From Bacillus sp. P14.5 (GTDB lineage Bacteria; Bacillota; Bacilli; Bacillales; Bacillaceae_B), in assembly GCF_003316765.1 (NCBI RefSeq), contig NZ_NIJF01000096.1:15-64014 (forward strand): DNA of 64,000 nt, read 5' to 3'. The notes beneath the pieces are model-generated. The model saw only the letters and a list, made by a program, of their open reading frames with translations. It had not been told where the DNA came from and did not search any database. Positions within the stretch are counted from its first letter, which is position 1, and the number at the start of each line of letters is the position of its first letter. The position numbers were made by a program, and so were the translations under genes. Below, piece by piece: positions 18,288 through 27,390 of the stretch.

Positions 18288-19050
18288 ATGTTATCACCTG
18301 GATTGGATCTATGAAAGCATCCTCTTTTTTGATGGCAAAATAAAATTCGCCAGTCGCTGTATCTTCTTCATCGGTAACAGTGCCGACCGGATCGCCTGAT
18401 TTCACTTGTGCATATTGAGTGACTTCAATCGTGTTCAAGTTTCCATACCATGATTCTGATTTGTCATCATGCTGAATGATCACAGTCTGGCCAAGATCAT
18501 CCTTTTTCCCGGCAAATGTGACCAGGCCGCCCTTCATCGCTTCAACTGTTGAACCTTTGCCTGTTTCCACCATGATGCCCTGTCCGTTGCTTTTAAAATT
18601 TTCGACCACCTTTCCGGAAGCCGGCAGTGCATATTCAGCTGTTTCAGCCGCGTCAGTTTGACTGCTTTCTTTTTCCTCAGGAAGCAAAGCCAGCGGTTTT
18701 CCGAATTGATCCTCATACCATGAAGCAACCGCCGCAAACTGGAACTCCTTCGTCATCGTCTGTTGTACATAGGAACGCGCTTTGTCAAAACCAGGTACCT
18801 GATTCTGAAAAAGAATAGCCGTACAAAGAACAAGGACGCTGGTCCCCAGGATTTTGAGGATGAACAGCTCCTTGCTGAACAGGGGATGTGTTCCTTCTGA
18901 AGGCCCTCCTTCATATGATGAAAACCTTTCCCCTCCATACCTTTCTTCGTCTGTCGGAAGCAGCATGCCCCGGGATGGAGTCGAAGTGGAACTGCTCATC
19001 CGTTTTCTCTTAGCAATCCGCTTTCTGATTTCATCCGCTCGATTCCCCAT
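18280..19050 (-). CDS. spoIVFA: SpoIVFA, regulator of the SpoIVFB protease
   Basis: 256 residues. Basic N-terminus (RADEIRKRIAKRKRM), one membrane segment (LGTSVLVLCTAILF, about residues 69-82) and a C-terminal LytM/M23-like domain (SNGQGIMVETGKGSTVEAMKGGLVTFAG ... GDPVGTVTDEEDTATGEFYF) lacking clear zinc ligands, as expected for a non-catalytic member. SpoIVFA holds SpoIVFB inactive with BofA and is cut by SpoIVB and CtpB to release sigma K. Confidence 0.93.
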   Translation of the reverse strand: MGNRADEIRKRIAKRKRMSSSTSTPSRGMLLPTDEERYGGERFSSYEGGPSEGTHPLFSKELFILKILGTSVLVLCTAILFQNQVPGFDKARSYVQQTMTKEFQFAAVASWYEDQFGKPLALLPEEKESSQTDAAETAEYALPASGKVVENFKSNGQGIMVETGKGSTVEAMKGGLVTFAGKKDDLGQTVIIQHDDKSESWYGNLNTIEVTQYAQVKSGDPVGTVTDEEDTATGEFYFAIKKEDAFIDPIQVITFE

Positions 19051-19253
19051 AATACCATTCCCCTTTTTATATGCTGGAACGCGTACAGCCTGGAGTCTGT
19101 AACGATCGGCTTTCGGTGCAGACTCTTCTCACTGTATAGTACAAGTCCCTTTTGCTATCAATATATGACTTGTCCTTTGGAAATATGTCTGTTGAAGACT
19201 TCGTTGAATGAAGTTCCTCCCATGTTGGCAGAATGGTGCAGCCGTTACTCTGC

Positions 19254-19405
19254 GAGGTGCATCATCTTCTCGTTTTTCCTTTTTGATGTATCGCGCTCGC
19301 TCACCGAGGTGCATCATCTTCTCGTTTTTCCTTTTTGATGTCCCGCGCTCGCTCACCGAGGTGCATCATCTGTTCACTTTTCCATTTTGATGTTCCCCGC
19401 TGGTG
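19254..19405. repeat. 52-bp tandem repeat, three copies (array 4)
   Basis: GAGGTGCATCATCTTCTCG and the following TTTTTCCTTTTTGATGT recur at 19254, 19306 and 19358, an exact 52-base step; the last copy is degenerate. Units end in CGCGCTCGCTCACC. GCATC and GATGT, and CACC and GGTG at the unit borders, are inverted repeats. It lies in the 484-base gap between spoIVFA and minD, which otherwise holds only the minD terminator. Confidence 0.85.
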
Positions 19406-19486
19406 AGGTCACTATTTCACTCGCAATTTCTATGTTTTCTAAAAACCCTAAAGCCGCTGCTCAACCCTCTCATCTCGAACAAAACA

Positions 19487-19522
19487 CAAAAAAACCGCCT
19501 GCACAAACGCAGGACGGCTTTC
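19487..19522 (-). terminator. Terminator after minD
   Basis: Minus strand GCCGTCCTGC-GTTTGT-GCAGGCGGT then seven T residues. Confidence 0.8.
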
Positions 19523-19534
19523 CTTAGTTTTCTA

Positions 19535-20338
19535 TTAAGCTTTCACACCAAAGAACTTTTTCAGTTTGGTGAAAACACCTTGTTTATCCTCATCCAGGGA
19601 TTGAAGCGGTACCGATTCTCCGAGGATTCGTCTGGCGATATTGCGGTAGGCGATGGATGCTTTGCTGCTTGGATCCATGGCAATCGGCTCGCCTCTGTTG
19701 GAGGACTTGATGACATTGTCATCATCCGCCACGATGCCGATCAGGTCGATGGACAAGTGAGTCGTGATTTCATCGACATCCAGCATTTCGCCGCTTTTCA
19801 TCATATGAGTCCGAATGCGGTTGATGATGAGCTTCGGAGGCTCGATATCTTCCTTTTCGAGCAGGCCGATGATTCGGTCTGCATCTCTGACAGCGGAGAT
19901 TTCCGGCGTGGTTACGACAATTGCTCTGTCAGCGCCGGCCACAGCATTTTTATAGCCTTGTTCGATTCCGGCAGGACAGTCGATAATGATATAGTCATAG
20001 TCTTGCTTGAGTGTATCGATCAATTTCTTCATCTGTGGAGGAGAGACCGCCGATTTATCGCTTGTCTGTGCGGCCGGAAGCAGGAAGAGTTTATCATCAA
20101 AGCGCTTGTCTTTCACAAGGGCCTGATGGATTTTACAGCGCTCTTCGACGACGTCGACCAGATCATAAATGATCCGGTTCTCTAGCCCCATTACGACATC
20201 CAGGTTCCGCAGGCCGATATCGGTATCCACCAAACAGACTTTTTTCCCTTGCAGAGCTAATGCCGTACCAACATTCGCGGACGTAGTCGTCTTACCTACA
20301 CCACCCTTACCTGAAGTGATTACTATAGCTTCACCCAC
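19535..20338 (-). CDS. minD: Septum site-determining protein MinD
   Basis: 267 residues. Deviant Walker A motif GKGGVGKTTTSAN, switch II IIIDCPAGIEQG, and a C-terminal amphipathic membrane-targeting helix ending DEDKQGVFTKLKKFFGVKA. ATPase that recruits MinC to the membrane and poles to block FtsZ assembly away from mid-cell; in Bacillus it also matters for the forespore septum. Two bases after minC; end of the mreC-mreD-minC-minD set. Confidence 0.97.
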   Translation of the reverse strand: MGEAIVITSGKGGVGKTTTSANVGTALALQGKKVCLVDTDIGLRNLDVVMGLENRIIYDLVDVVEERCKIHQALVKDKRFDDKLFLLPAAQTSDKSAVSPPQMKKLIDTLKQDYDYIIIDCPAGIEQGYKNAVAGADRAIVVTTPEISAVRDADRIIGLLEKEDIEPPKLIINRIRTHMMKSGEMLDVDEITTHLSIDLIGIVADDDNVIKSSNRGEPIAMDPSSKASIAYRNIARRILGESVPLQSLDEDKQGVFTKLKKFFGVKA

Positions 20339-20339
20339 A

Positions 20340-21065
20340 TTAGCGTCCCCCTTTAAAACTGGTTATATTTGGTCTAAGATGTTTCAAAACTTGCAATCTG
20401 TCAATCACGATTTGATTTGACTCATCTATGTACGCGCATTCCATTTCATGTCCTTCTTCCTGATCGAAATGATCGGGAGCCCTGTTCAGGCAATCTGCTA
20501 TCCGAAGCTGGGAGGGTGTCATCTGCGATGCGACTATGACAGCTTCATTGCTGCCCGTATACCCCGCATGTGCGATTCCCTTCAGCGCGCCAAGCACATA
20601 AAGGTTGCCGGCTGCTTTAACGGTGCCTCCAGGGTTGACGTCTCCTACAATAAGAAGATCGCCTGGGACCTCAATCACCTGGCCCGAACGAATGACACCG
20701 GCAATGGTATGGATTTCACTTTCTTCTTTCATCTTTAGAGCTTCTTCATTGGTCACGACATTGCTGGTAATCTCCTGGACTGATAGATTGCGTTTTTCAC
20801 TTACAATTTCCCGGAGCTCCTCTTTCTGCCGTGAAGTCAAATATCTATTTCCCGCTTGTATTTTTACTGTAATCAGAGGAGTTCCCTCACTCTGCCGGTA
20901 TTGCGCAGACAGCTTGTCCTTCAGCTCACTTTTCAGCTCCTCTAAGGAACACTGATCATTCAAATGAAGGGTCAATCCATCCTTTGTACCTTTAATCATA
21001 ACGTTTTGCCTTTTTTTCATGTCGGAATAATTCACCTCAGTCGTCATTAAATTCGACAAATGCAT
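20340..21065 (-). CDS. minC: Septum site-determining protein MinC
   Basis: Up to 241 residues: N-terminal FtsZ-inhibitory domain (NVMIKGTKDGLTLHLNDQCSLEEL) and C-terminal beta-helix domain that binds MinD (SGQVIEVPGDLLIVGDVNPGGTVKAAGNLYVLGALKGIAHAG). ATG at 21065 has AAAGGA seven bases upstream. The B. subtilis protein begins near the MKKRQNV here (21020), where AGGTG stands 12 bases upstream, so the true start could be 15 codons later. Confidence 0.94.
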   Translation of the reverse strand: MHLSNLMTTEVNYSDMKKRQNVMIKGTKDGLTLHLNDQCSLEELKSELKDKLSAQYRQSEGTPLITVKIQAGNRYLTSRQKEELREIVSEKRNLSVQEITSNVVTNEEALKMKEESEIHTIAGVIRSGQVIEVPGDLLIVGDVNPGGTVKAAGNLYVLGALKGIAHAGYTGSNEAVIVASQMTPSQLRIADCLNRAPDHFDQEEGHEMECAYIDESNQIVIDRLQVLKHLRPNITSFKGGR

Positions 21066-21220
21066 GCCTGTTTCCTTTTTTTACCGTGCTTTTTAAAATT
21101 TATTGAGGAAAGGATGTGAGGTGAGTGAAATGTGCAGCTATGCATATCCGCCCTGCTCCTTACCTGCTGAAACAACCGTTCAAGCAAGCTCTAAAAAAAG
21201 CAGCGGCAAGAACAGCTCAT

Positions 21221-21739
21221 TTAGTCTTCCAGTCTTTCTTTCTCGAGCTTTAATAATAATTGCTTCAAAGGATAAGAAAAGATGAGAATAAAAACAGCAT
21301 TCAAGACGAGCGTCGGCCATAGACGCAAATCTGCAAATGTTGCAATATCCCAATCGGTTTTCCCTATCAGCAGATTGATTTCATAGACAATAAATTCCAG
21401 GATCGACACATTCAGCAACATCACTAAACTCGTCACAATCAAATTGCTGTTCAATACTTTCATGATCCGGGATGTCAAAAAAGTGACAAAGGGGAAAATG
21501 AACAAGTACACGCCAAGTACCTCCGTAAAAAATGAATCATAAAGAAATCCGAAAATAAAGGCGTAGAGGATGGCCGTCGTATTATGATAATAGACGCTCA
21601 TCAGCAAGATGAAAATAATCAGGAAGTGCGGGACAAGAACCCTGTCACTGCTGATTATATCCAGTGGGAGAAAAGTGACGAAAACACTGGATCCGTAAAA
21701 ACAAAGTAAGGCAATCAGCGGGAGGAGGAGTCTCTTCAT
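21221..21739 (-). CDS. mreD: Rod shape-determining protein MreD
   Basis: 172 residues, almost entirely hydrophobic with about five or six membrane segments (RLLLPLIALLCFYGSSVFVTF, LIIFILLMSVYYHNTTAILYAFIFGFLYD, LNAVFILIFSYPLKQLL). Small membrane partner of MreC/MreB in the elongasome. Start overlaps the mreC stop by four bases (ATGA). Confidence 0.92.
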   Translation of the reverse strand: MKRLLLPLIALLCFYGSSVFVTFLPLDIISSDRVLVPHFLIIFILLMSVYYHNTTAILYAFIFGFLYDSFFTEVLGVYLFIFPFVTFLTSRIMKVLNSNLIVTSLVMLLNVSILEFIVYEINLLIGKTDWDIATFADLRLWPTLVLNAVFILIFSYPLKQLLLKLEKERLED

Positions 21740-22623
21740 TCCTCACCCTCCGCTTCTTCCGGCTCCTCCAGGTCGATGCTCACCTTGCTTCTGTCCACAA
21801 CGATTACATGCTCGAGGTGATATAAATCTGCAGTCGGTTCCACATAAGCCGTTTGCGTCAGCCCATACTGGTCAGACTCGATTTCCTTTACTTCGCCGAT
21901 CGGAAGACCCTTAGGAAAAACTCCGCCAAGACCGGAAGTGATCACTTTAGATCCCTCTTCTACCTCCATGTCATTAGGGATTCGTTTAACAAGGAGCTGG
22001 TCCCTGTCCGTATCATATCCTTCAATGGAGCCGATGACATTTTCTTCTCCCTGGATAAGGGCTGAGATTCTGTTATTCGGGTTCTTATTGCTGAGCAGCT
22101 CGATTGTTGACGAAAACTGCTTGACGCTTTTTACTTTTCCAATTAATCCTTGAGCTGTAATGACAGCCATATTGGATTGAACTCCCTGAACTTTCCCTTT
22201 ATCTATCACAAGCAGGTCTTCCCATTGACTAGGATTTCTGGCAATGACGGTCGCCTGGATAGGATCAAAGTCTCTCAGGTTTTCTTCCTTGCCGAGTATC
22301 TCACGTAATTCATCATTATCTTTTTCAAGGTCCTTGACCATTGTTTCCAACTTTACAAGTTCTTCAAGCCTGGATTTCAGCTTTTGGTTTTCTGTGTAAG
22401 TATTTTGCAGGTCTGATACATTTTCAAAGAAACCTGCTACTGCTCCAACCGGTTTGGATACAAGCGACTGCCCGAATCCGACAATATCTCCTACAAACTG
22501 TTCCGGCCAGGAAATGTTATCCCTTTCACGAACAGAATATCCTATCAATCCCACCAGCACGATGATGCTGACAAGGAGGATGATCAATCGTTTATTCAAA
22601 AAAAAGCGGGGCATGAAAGACAC
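21736..22623 (-). CDS. mreC: Rod shape-determining protein MreC
   Basis: 295 residues. N-terminal membrane anchor (RLIILLVSIIVLVGLIGYSV), coiled coil (ENVSDLQNTYTENQKLKSRLEELVKLETMVKDL), then two beta-barrel domains (ATVIARNPSQWEDLLVIDKGKVQGVQSNMAV, GLGGVFPKGLPIGEV). Extracellular elongasome scaffold. Separated from mreB by 218 bases with two terminator-like hairpins, so the mreC-mreD-minC-minD genes may have their own promoter. Confidence 0.95.
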   Translation of the reverse strand: MSFMPRFFLNKRLIILLVSIIVLVGLIGYSVRERDNISWPEQFVGDIVGFGQSLVSKPVGAVAGFFENVSDLQNTYTENQKLKSRLEELVKLETMVKDLEKDNDELREILGKEENLRDFDPIQATVIARNPSQWEDLLVIDKGKVQGVQSNMAVITAQGLIGKVKSVKQFSSTIELLSNKNPNNRISALIQGEENVIGSIEGYDTDRDQLLVKRIPNDMEVEEGSKVITSGLGGVFPKGLPIGEVKEIESDQYGLTQTAYVEPTADLYHLEHVIVVDRSKVSIDLEEPEEAEGEE

Positions 22624-22710
22624 CTCTATCTTTTACACTTATTTTCTCTCCTGATGTATTAAAAATAATAACCTTTTAAGTACACTTCTTAATCTACCAT
22701 TATTCTTAAA

Positions 22711-22740
22711 AATGAAAAAGAGCCTTTTATGTAAAAGCTC
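22711..22740 (-). terminator. Terminator-like hairpin between mreB and mreC
   Basis: Minus strand GAGCTTTTACATAAAAGGCTC followed by TTTTT; a weaker second hairpin behind the stronger mreB terminator. Confidence 0.5.
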
Positions 22741-22778
22741 ACAGAGTTTAAAAGGATACTTTTACCATTCACAGCAAA

Positions 22779-22822
22779 CAAGAAGGGGCTGCCCACTAAA
22801 ACTTCCAAAGAGTGCAGCCCCA
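22779..22822 (-). terminator. Terminator after mreB
   Basis: GGGGCTGC (22785-22792) and GCAGCCCC (22814-22821), an 8-bp perfect stem with a 21-base loop and a T-rich tail on the minus strand. Confidence 0.75.
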
Positions 22823-22841
22823 TTCTGAATATTAATCCATT

Positions 22842-23846
22842 TTATTTCTTATTTTTAAATAAATCGATATGGTCCAGAGCTTTCCCTGTACCGATTGCCA
22901 CACAATCAAGCGGGTTTTCCGCTATAAGGACAGGCATCTTCGTTTCATCACTGATGATTTTGTCCAGGTTGCGCAGCAAGGCTCCGCCGCCAGTAAGGAC
23001 GATGCCGCGATCCATGATGTCGGCTGCCAATTCCGGTGGAGTCTTCTCAAGTGTGCTCTTAACCGCGTCCACAATGGAGTAAACTGTGTCCCTGAGTGCA
23101 GCTGCAATTTCATCAGCTGTGATATCAATCGTTTTCGGCAGTCCTGTCAACAGATCTCGTCCGCGGATATCAAGTGTATCGATACCCTCCGATTCTCCAG
23201 CAGAACCGATTTCGACTTTGATGGTTTCAGCTGTACGGTCCCCGATCATTAAATTGTACGTTTTGCGGATATAGTTGATGATGGCTTCATCCATTTCATC
23301 ACCTGCTACACGGATGGATTGGCTGGTCACGATTCCGCCAAGGGATATGATGGCGACTTCTGTCGTTCCGCCTCCGATATCCACAACCATACTTCCAGTT
23401 GGTTCCCATACCGGAAGATTGGCGCCGATAGCCGCCGCAAATGGTTCTTCAATTGTAAAAGCATCCCTCGCTCCTGCCTGTCGTGTAGCGTCAATGACAG
23501 CACGTTCTTCAACAGCGGTGATGCCTGATGGAACACAAATCATTACATATGGCTTACGGGAGAAGGAACCTCTTCCATTTGTCGCCTGTTTTATGTAATA
23601 TTTCATCATCGTAGCAGTAGTTTCGTAATCAGCGATGACACCGTCTTTCATTGGACGGAGGGCAACTACATTCCCCGGAGTTCTTCCTATCATATTTTTA
23701 GCGTCGTTTCCGACAGCGACAATTTGTTTAGAATCCGTCTGCATTGCCACTACTGACGGCTCGCGGACCACGATTCCTTTTCCTTTAACATAAACGAGCG
23801 TATTAGCCGTTCCTAAGTCTATTCCAAGATCCTTTGTACCAAACAT
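22842..23846 (-). CDS. mreB: Rod shape-determining protein MreB
   Basis: 334 residues. Bacterial actin: [23 protein letters not shown] (phosphate 1), [31 protein letters not shown] (phosphate 2) and [13 protein letters not shown] (adenosine motif). Forms membrane-bound filaments that direct lateral wall synthesis. ATG at 23846 lies behind AAAGGGAGA; the frame extends 12 codons upstream without a better site. Confidence 0.97.
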   Translation of the reverse strand: MFGTKDLGIDLGTANTLVYVKGKGIVVREPSVVAMQTDSKQIVAVGNDAKNMIGRTPGNVVALRPMKDGVIADYETTATMMKYYIKQATNGRGSFSRKPYVMICVPSGITAVEERAVIDATRQAGARDAFTIEEPFAAAIGANLPVWEPTGSMVVDIGGGTTEVAIISLGGIVTSQSIRVAGDEMDEAIINYIRKTYNLMIGDRTAETIKVEIGSAGESEGIDTLDIRGRDLLTGLPKTIDITADEIAAALRDTVYSIVDAVKSTLEKTPPELAADIMDRGIVLTGGGALLRNLDKIISDETKMPVLIAENPLDCVAIGTGKALDHIDLFKNKK

Positions 23847-23975
23847 GGTTGTATCTCCCTTTCTAATACGGAATGGGGTCATTCCAATCTATATAAGCTC
23901 TTTCCCTATATATCGAACTGAACTTGCAAAAAGCATAAACAATATTATAGCTTAACCGTTACAAAAAACAAAGCC

Positions 23976-24665
23976 TCATAAGTAGCCTTTTTCCTTTAAG
24001 CTGACATATTTCTTTTCCCCTATGATCAGGTGGTCGAGAACGTCTATCCCTATGATTTTCCCGCATTCGACCAGCCTCTTCGTGACCTCAATATCCTCCC
24101 TGCTCGGAGTAGGGTCCCCGGAAGGATGATTATGGATGCAAATGATTGAAGCCGCAGACCTCCGGAAGGCTTCCTTAAAGACTTCACGCGGATGAACGAT
24201 AGAAGCATTCAGGCTGCCGATAAAAATAGTCTGCTTGTGAAGCACCTGATTCTTCGTGTTGAGATATAGACAGACGAAATGCTCCTGCGAAAGAAATCTC
24301 ATATCATTCATCACATAATTGGCTCCATCTTCAGGTGAGCGGATTGCATAACGGTCATCGTATGCAAGGTTGCCGATCCTGCGCCCAATTTCAACAGCTG
24401 CCATGATCTGCACAGCCTTCGCCAGCCCGATTCCGTTAATTTCCGTGATTTCCTCAAGTGAGGCTTCCTTTAACATCCTGAAGCCTTCGAAAGTGGTCAG
24501 AACCCTGTTCGACAATTGCAGGACAGACTCCGATTTAGTGCCCGTCCTTAAAATGATTGCCAGCAGTTCCTGATTCGACAGGCTCGCGGCACCGCTTTGG
24601 ACCATTCGTTCCCTCGGCCTTTCGTCAGTCGGATAATCCCTGATCATCAATTTAGTCTCTGTCAA
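23976..24665 (-). CDS. radC: RadC family (JAMM/MPN) protein
   Basis: 229 residues. N-terminal helix-hairpin-helix region (LEEITEINGIGLAKAVQIMAAVEIGRRI) and C-terminal JAMM metal motif: Glu in PREVFKEAFRR and HNHPSGDPTPSREDI. Despite the name a role in DNA repair is doubtful and biochemical function is unknown. A TTG start at 24665 is chosen since GGGAGGT stands 10 bases upstream; an ATG six codons later is the alternative. Lies between maf and mreB as in B. subtilis. Confidence 0.9.
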   Translation of the reverse strand: MTETKLMIRDYPTDERPRERMVQSGAASLSNQELLAIILRTGTKSESVLQLSNRVLTTFEGFRMLKEASLEEITEINGIGLAKAVQIMAAVEIGRRIGNLAYDDRYAIRSPEDGANYVMNDMRFLSQEHFVCLYLNTKNQVLHKQTIFIGSLNASIVHPREVFKEAFRRSAASIICIHNHPSGDPTPSREDIEVTKRLVECGKIIGIDVLDHLIIGEKKYVSLKEKGYL

Positions 24666-24719
24666 ATGAATCGATACCTCCCAATTATAACGCATGGGAG
24701 GAAAAAAGAGGAAATATGC

Positions 24720-25285
24720 TTATGGGTGATAACCCATTTCTTTCAAGCTGCGGTATACCTGGGAAATCGGCAGACCGACAACTGAGAAATAATCACCCCG
24801 GATCTCCTTCACCAGGAAAGCACCCAGTCCCTGGATGCCGTACCCCCCTGCTTTATCGAGGGGTTCGCCGGAAGCTGCATAAGTATCTATTTCCTCTTCT
24901 GACAGCTCCCAAAACGTTACATCTGTTTTTTGTAAAACATTTTTTCCTGCGCGTCTCTTACAATGGCTACACCTGTATAGACGGAGTGTGTGCTGCCTGA
25001 CAGCATCCTTAACATTTCCTTGGCATGATCGGCATCCTCTGGTTTTCCCAGGATGGCATCATTATGGACAACTACAGTGTCCGAGCCGATCACAAAGGCA
25101 CCTGGATGGTCTGCAGCCACTGAAGCTGCTTTTCGTTTGCTAAGTTCCATGACGACTTCGTCCGGCTGAAGATCTGGAGGGAAAGTTTCGTCAGCATGGC
25201 TGACTTCAATAGAGAAAGAAAGTTGGATTTGTTGTAGAAGTTCTTTTCTGCGGGGAGAACCTGAAGCTAAAATGAGGTTTGACAA
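24720..25285 (-). CDS. maf: Maf family nucleotide pyrophosphatase, frameshifted
   Basis: With one base restored this is 188 residues, the normal length. The N-terminal frame has the Maf signature [14 protein letters not shown], then [13 protein letters not shown] and [13 protein letters not shown]; it stops early at 24917. The C-terminal frame reads [32 protein letters not shown] and [12 protein letters not shown]. The break fits one missing A in the A6 run at 24926-24931 (FYKKTDVTFW, matching FYDKTEVAFW of B. subtilis Maf). TTG start at 25285 with AAAGG eight bases upstream. House-cleaning hydrolase of non-canonical nucleotides, also a septum inhibitor in B. subtilis. Likely a sequencing deletion. 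Confidence 0.85.
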
Positions 25286-25445
25286 TACATACACCTTTCC
25301 CTTCTTCCGTTTGATTGGGAGATACAAGTTAATCGTACCAAATACTTGTACCAATCACAACTAATAACCGAAGAGTTTGGAGGGACTGAAATGGTGTCGC
25401 TGACAAAATAAAAAGCAGAACTCCTATAATAAGGATTCCTGCTAT

Positions 25446-25529
25446 GATTTCCGCTTCAGGAGCACGACTCTGCGGGGTCTCACCTGTCCCGCTAGTCCCG
25501 CAGGAGGTCACTCCCCTTTCGCTCCAATC
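25446..25529 (+). repeat. GC-rich interspersed Bacillaceae-type repeat, internally deleted copy
   Basis: GATTTCCGCTTCAG at the left, TGCGGGGTCTCACCTGTCCC and GCTAGTCCCGCAGGAGG in the middle, TTTCGCTCCAATC at the right. Compared with the full copies near 55258 and 57083 about 41 bases between the left end and TGCGGGG are missing. Part of the 537-base gap between maf and spoIIB; no gene is seen in that gap. Confidence 0.8.
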
Positions 25530-25575
25530 AGACAAGTAACGCTTTAGGTTCTTGCATTTATGGTTAATAGGACAT

Positions 25576-25606
25576 AAAAAAACATGCATTATCCTACATG
25601 TTTTTT
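25576..25606. terminator. Inverted repeat with A/T tails, possible bidirectional terminator
   Basis: AAAAAAACATG then 11 bases then CATGTTTTTT. It is the only strong hairpin downstream of spoIIB before maf, though it lies 217 bases past the spoIIB stop. Confidence 0.5.
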
Positions 25607-25822
25607 CTGCAATATAATATTTTAGGTGCTCAATTATTTTATTGCTAGCGTTATATTTATCAGTGGCACCTTTTCTGTATAAAAAATAGAGGACAAGTCC
25701 TTAACGGATTGCCCCCCATGTTTATACAATAATTTATTCCTCGTTAATTCAACTCGTATTGCGCTTCAGCTCTGCCTCTTTATTATATATTTCCCGGAAA
25801 ATATCCATTATACGAGTTAAGG

Positions 25823-26817
25823 TTACAAATTATGATAGGCCTCCAGGTAACTTAGAAGGGATTGCTGTGAAGCGACCAGCTTGGCGAGTTCCGAGGAAGA
25901 CTTATATTCCTGGAGGTTAAGAGCAGCTGCACCCAGCTTTTCTTGCAGCCCTTTCATACTTTCGCTTGTTTTGATGGCAGTGATGTCTTTCAGGAGTGTA
26001 TTGATTTCATCAAGCTTTTCATCATTTACACTTCCTGTTGTATACGCACTTGAACTTTCGGCAGCTACTGCTGAATATAGGCTTGCCGATTTTTCCAGGA
26101 AGTCAGCATCAGCTTTAGATCCTTCCACTTGTTTCTCTGGCAGGACAATATCTTTGGCATACACTTCGATGTTCTGCTCTGTCAGCTTTTCACCCATTGC
26201 TTTGGCGCTTTCCAAGTCACCAGCCGTTCCAACGAAAAGGTACTGGCTCCCTTCCATTTCTATCTGTATAACCGGCAGCCCTTTTGCTTCTATAGATGAT
26301 TTCATTGTATTGGCCGAGTCTGCAGTGGAAAAGTAACCTCCCTGCAAGACAGAGGCATTCATGCTCTTCAAGGAAATACTTCCTCCGCCTTCTGAAGGTG
26401 AGGCTGCTTCACCTGCATTAGCACTGCCGGGCTCCTGAAGCTTTATGGCAGGTGCGGACTGCTCTCCTTCCGTGATTACATTAAGAATAATGAAGCCGAA
26501 TATGAGGGAAAGAGCTACTGCGCCTACCAGCGTATAGATGATGCGGGCAATTCCCGGAGTTATTCCCCCTCCGCTGTAATTCCTTTTTCCTTTTTCTTAT
26601 TCTTCTGGACATAATTGATTTTCTTGAACTCTTTAGGGACCGGATCTTCATCTGGAAGAACCCATTCAAAGGAATCATCTTCTGCCCGTTCTTCAGCAGC
26701 AGCAGATTCCTGCTCGCCCAATTTCCAATTATGTACAGGAAGATCTTCCTGGAAATCTTTTTTATCGCCATTGATCTTGATGGTGATGCCGGCAGTTTTC
26801 TTTTCCCGCTTGTCCAC
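25823..26817 (-). CDS. spoIIB: SpoIIB, SPOR-domain sporulation septum protein, frameshifted
   Basis: GTG start at 26817 with AAAGGAGGGGG eight bases upstream. The first frame (VDKREKKTAGITIKINGDKK ... GITAEGE) ends at 26560. The next base frame resumes ITPGIARIIYTLVGAVALSL, a membrane segment, and runs to 25823 with a SPOR-type repeat (LQGGYFSTADSANTMKSSIE ... YLFVGTAGDLESAKAMGEKL). One extra G in the G5 run at 26565-26569 joins them as GITAEGGITPGIA, giving 331 residues, against 332 for B. subtilis SpoIIB. The protein localises to the engulfing septum with SpoIID/M/P. Context between maf and comC is as in B. subtilis. As written the membrane-bound protein cannot be made. Confidence 0.85.
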
Positions 26818-26920
26818 TTTTGACCCCCTCCTTTTTGTCGTTTTTTTCATGCTATCACAGCGCATTAAAAAAAGAACAAGACTTTTGTCGTCTTGTCCCA
26901 AGAGGTTTTCGTCAATTTTT

Positions 26921-27361
26921 TCACTTGGATGATATCAGGCTAACATTTATATCTTTCATTAGGACGGGCGTATAGTCTTCCCCGTCAATTTCGCATAGCT
27001 TTTTGGTTTCACCGATGAAGCAGATAGATACAATGCTTTCTTTATTTACCACAACGAAAGTATCATTATCTTCCGGATTCAAAAGTTTCTTTGTAAAAGG
27101 ATCCCGAATCTTTTCTATCATATTATTTTCATAGAGAGTTTTATAAGAGATTTCGGTGAGTTCATTATCATGCAGCAGGGATTCTTTTGCGTACAAGCTG
27201 GCTGCATCTTTTAAAGTATGGGCATTGGCGACAAACGCCTGATGTTTTGATTTTTCTATAATTTGGCCGATGGCGAGGACTGCGATCATCCCGATGATCC
27301 CCATTATAACGATGACCGCCAGCAGCTCGACCAGCGTCAATCCTTTTTGATTCAGTTTCAT
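26921..27361 (-). CDS. Type IV prepilin (second pilin of the leftward operon)
   Basis: 146 residues. Class III prepilin leader MKLNQKG, cleavage before LTLVELLAVIVIMGIIGMIA with Glu at mature position 5, then a ~120-residue globular part containing two cysteines (ICFIGETKKLC), possibly a disulfide-bonded D-region. Smaller than the main pilin and last in the operon after PilO. Minor pilin or initiator is my inference. Processed by ComC encoded upstream. Confidence 0.85.
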   Translation of the reverse strand: MKLNQKGLTLVELLAVIVIMGIIGMIAVLAIGQIIEKSKHQAFVANAHTLKDAASLYAKESLLHDNELTEISYKTLYENNMIEKIRDPFTKKLLNPEDNDTFVVVNKESIVSICFIGETKKLCEIDGEDYTPVLMKDINVSLISSK

Positions 27362-27390
27362 TAGGTCCAGCCCCTTTGCAGGCTCTCTTT

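Noticed and set aside
25329-25589. 86-codon frame over the GC-rich repeat
   Set aside because: Such frames are common false genes across this repeat and carry no protein features.
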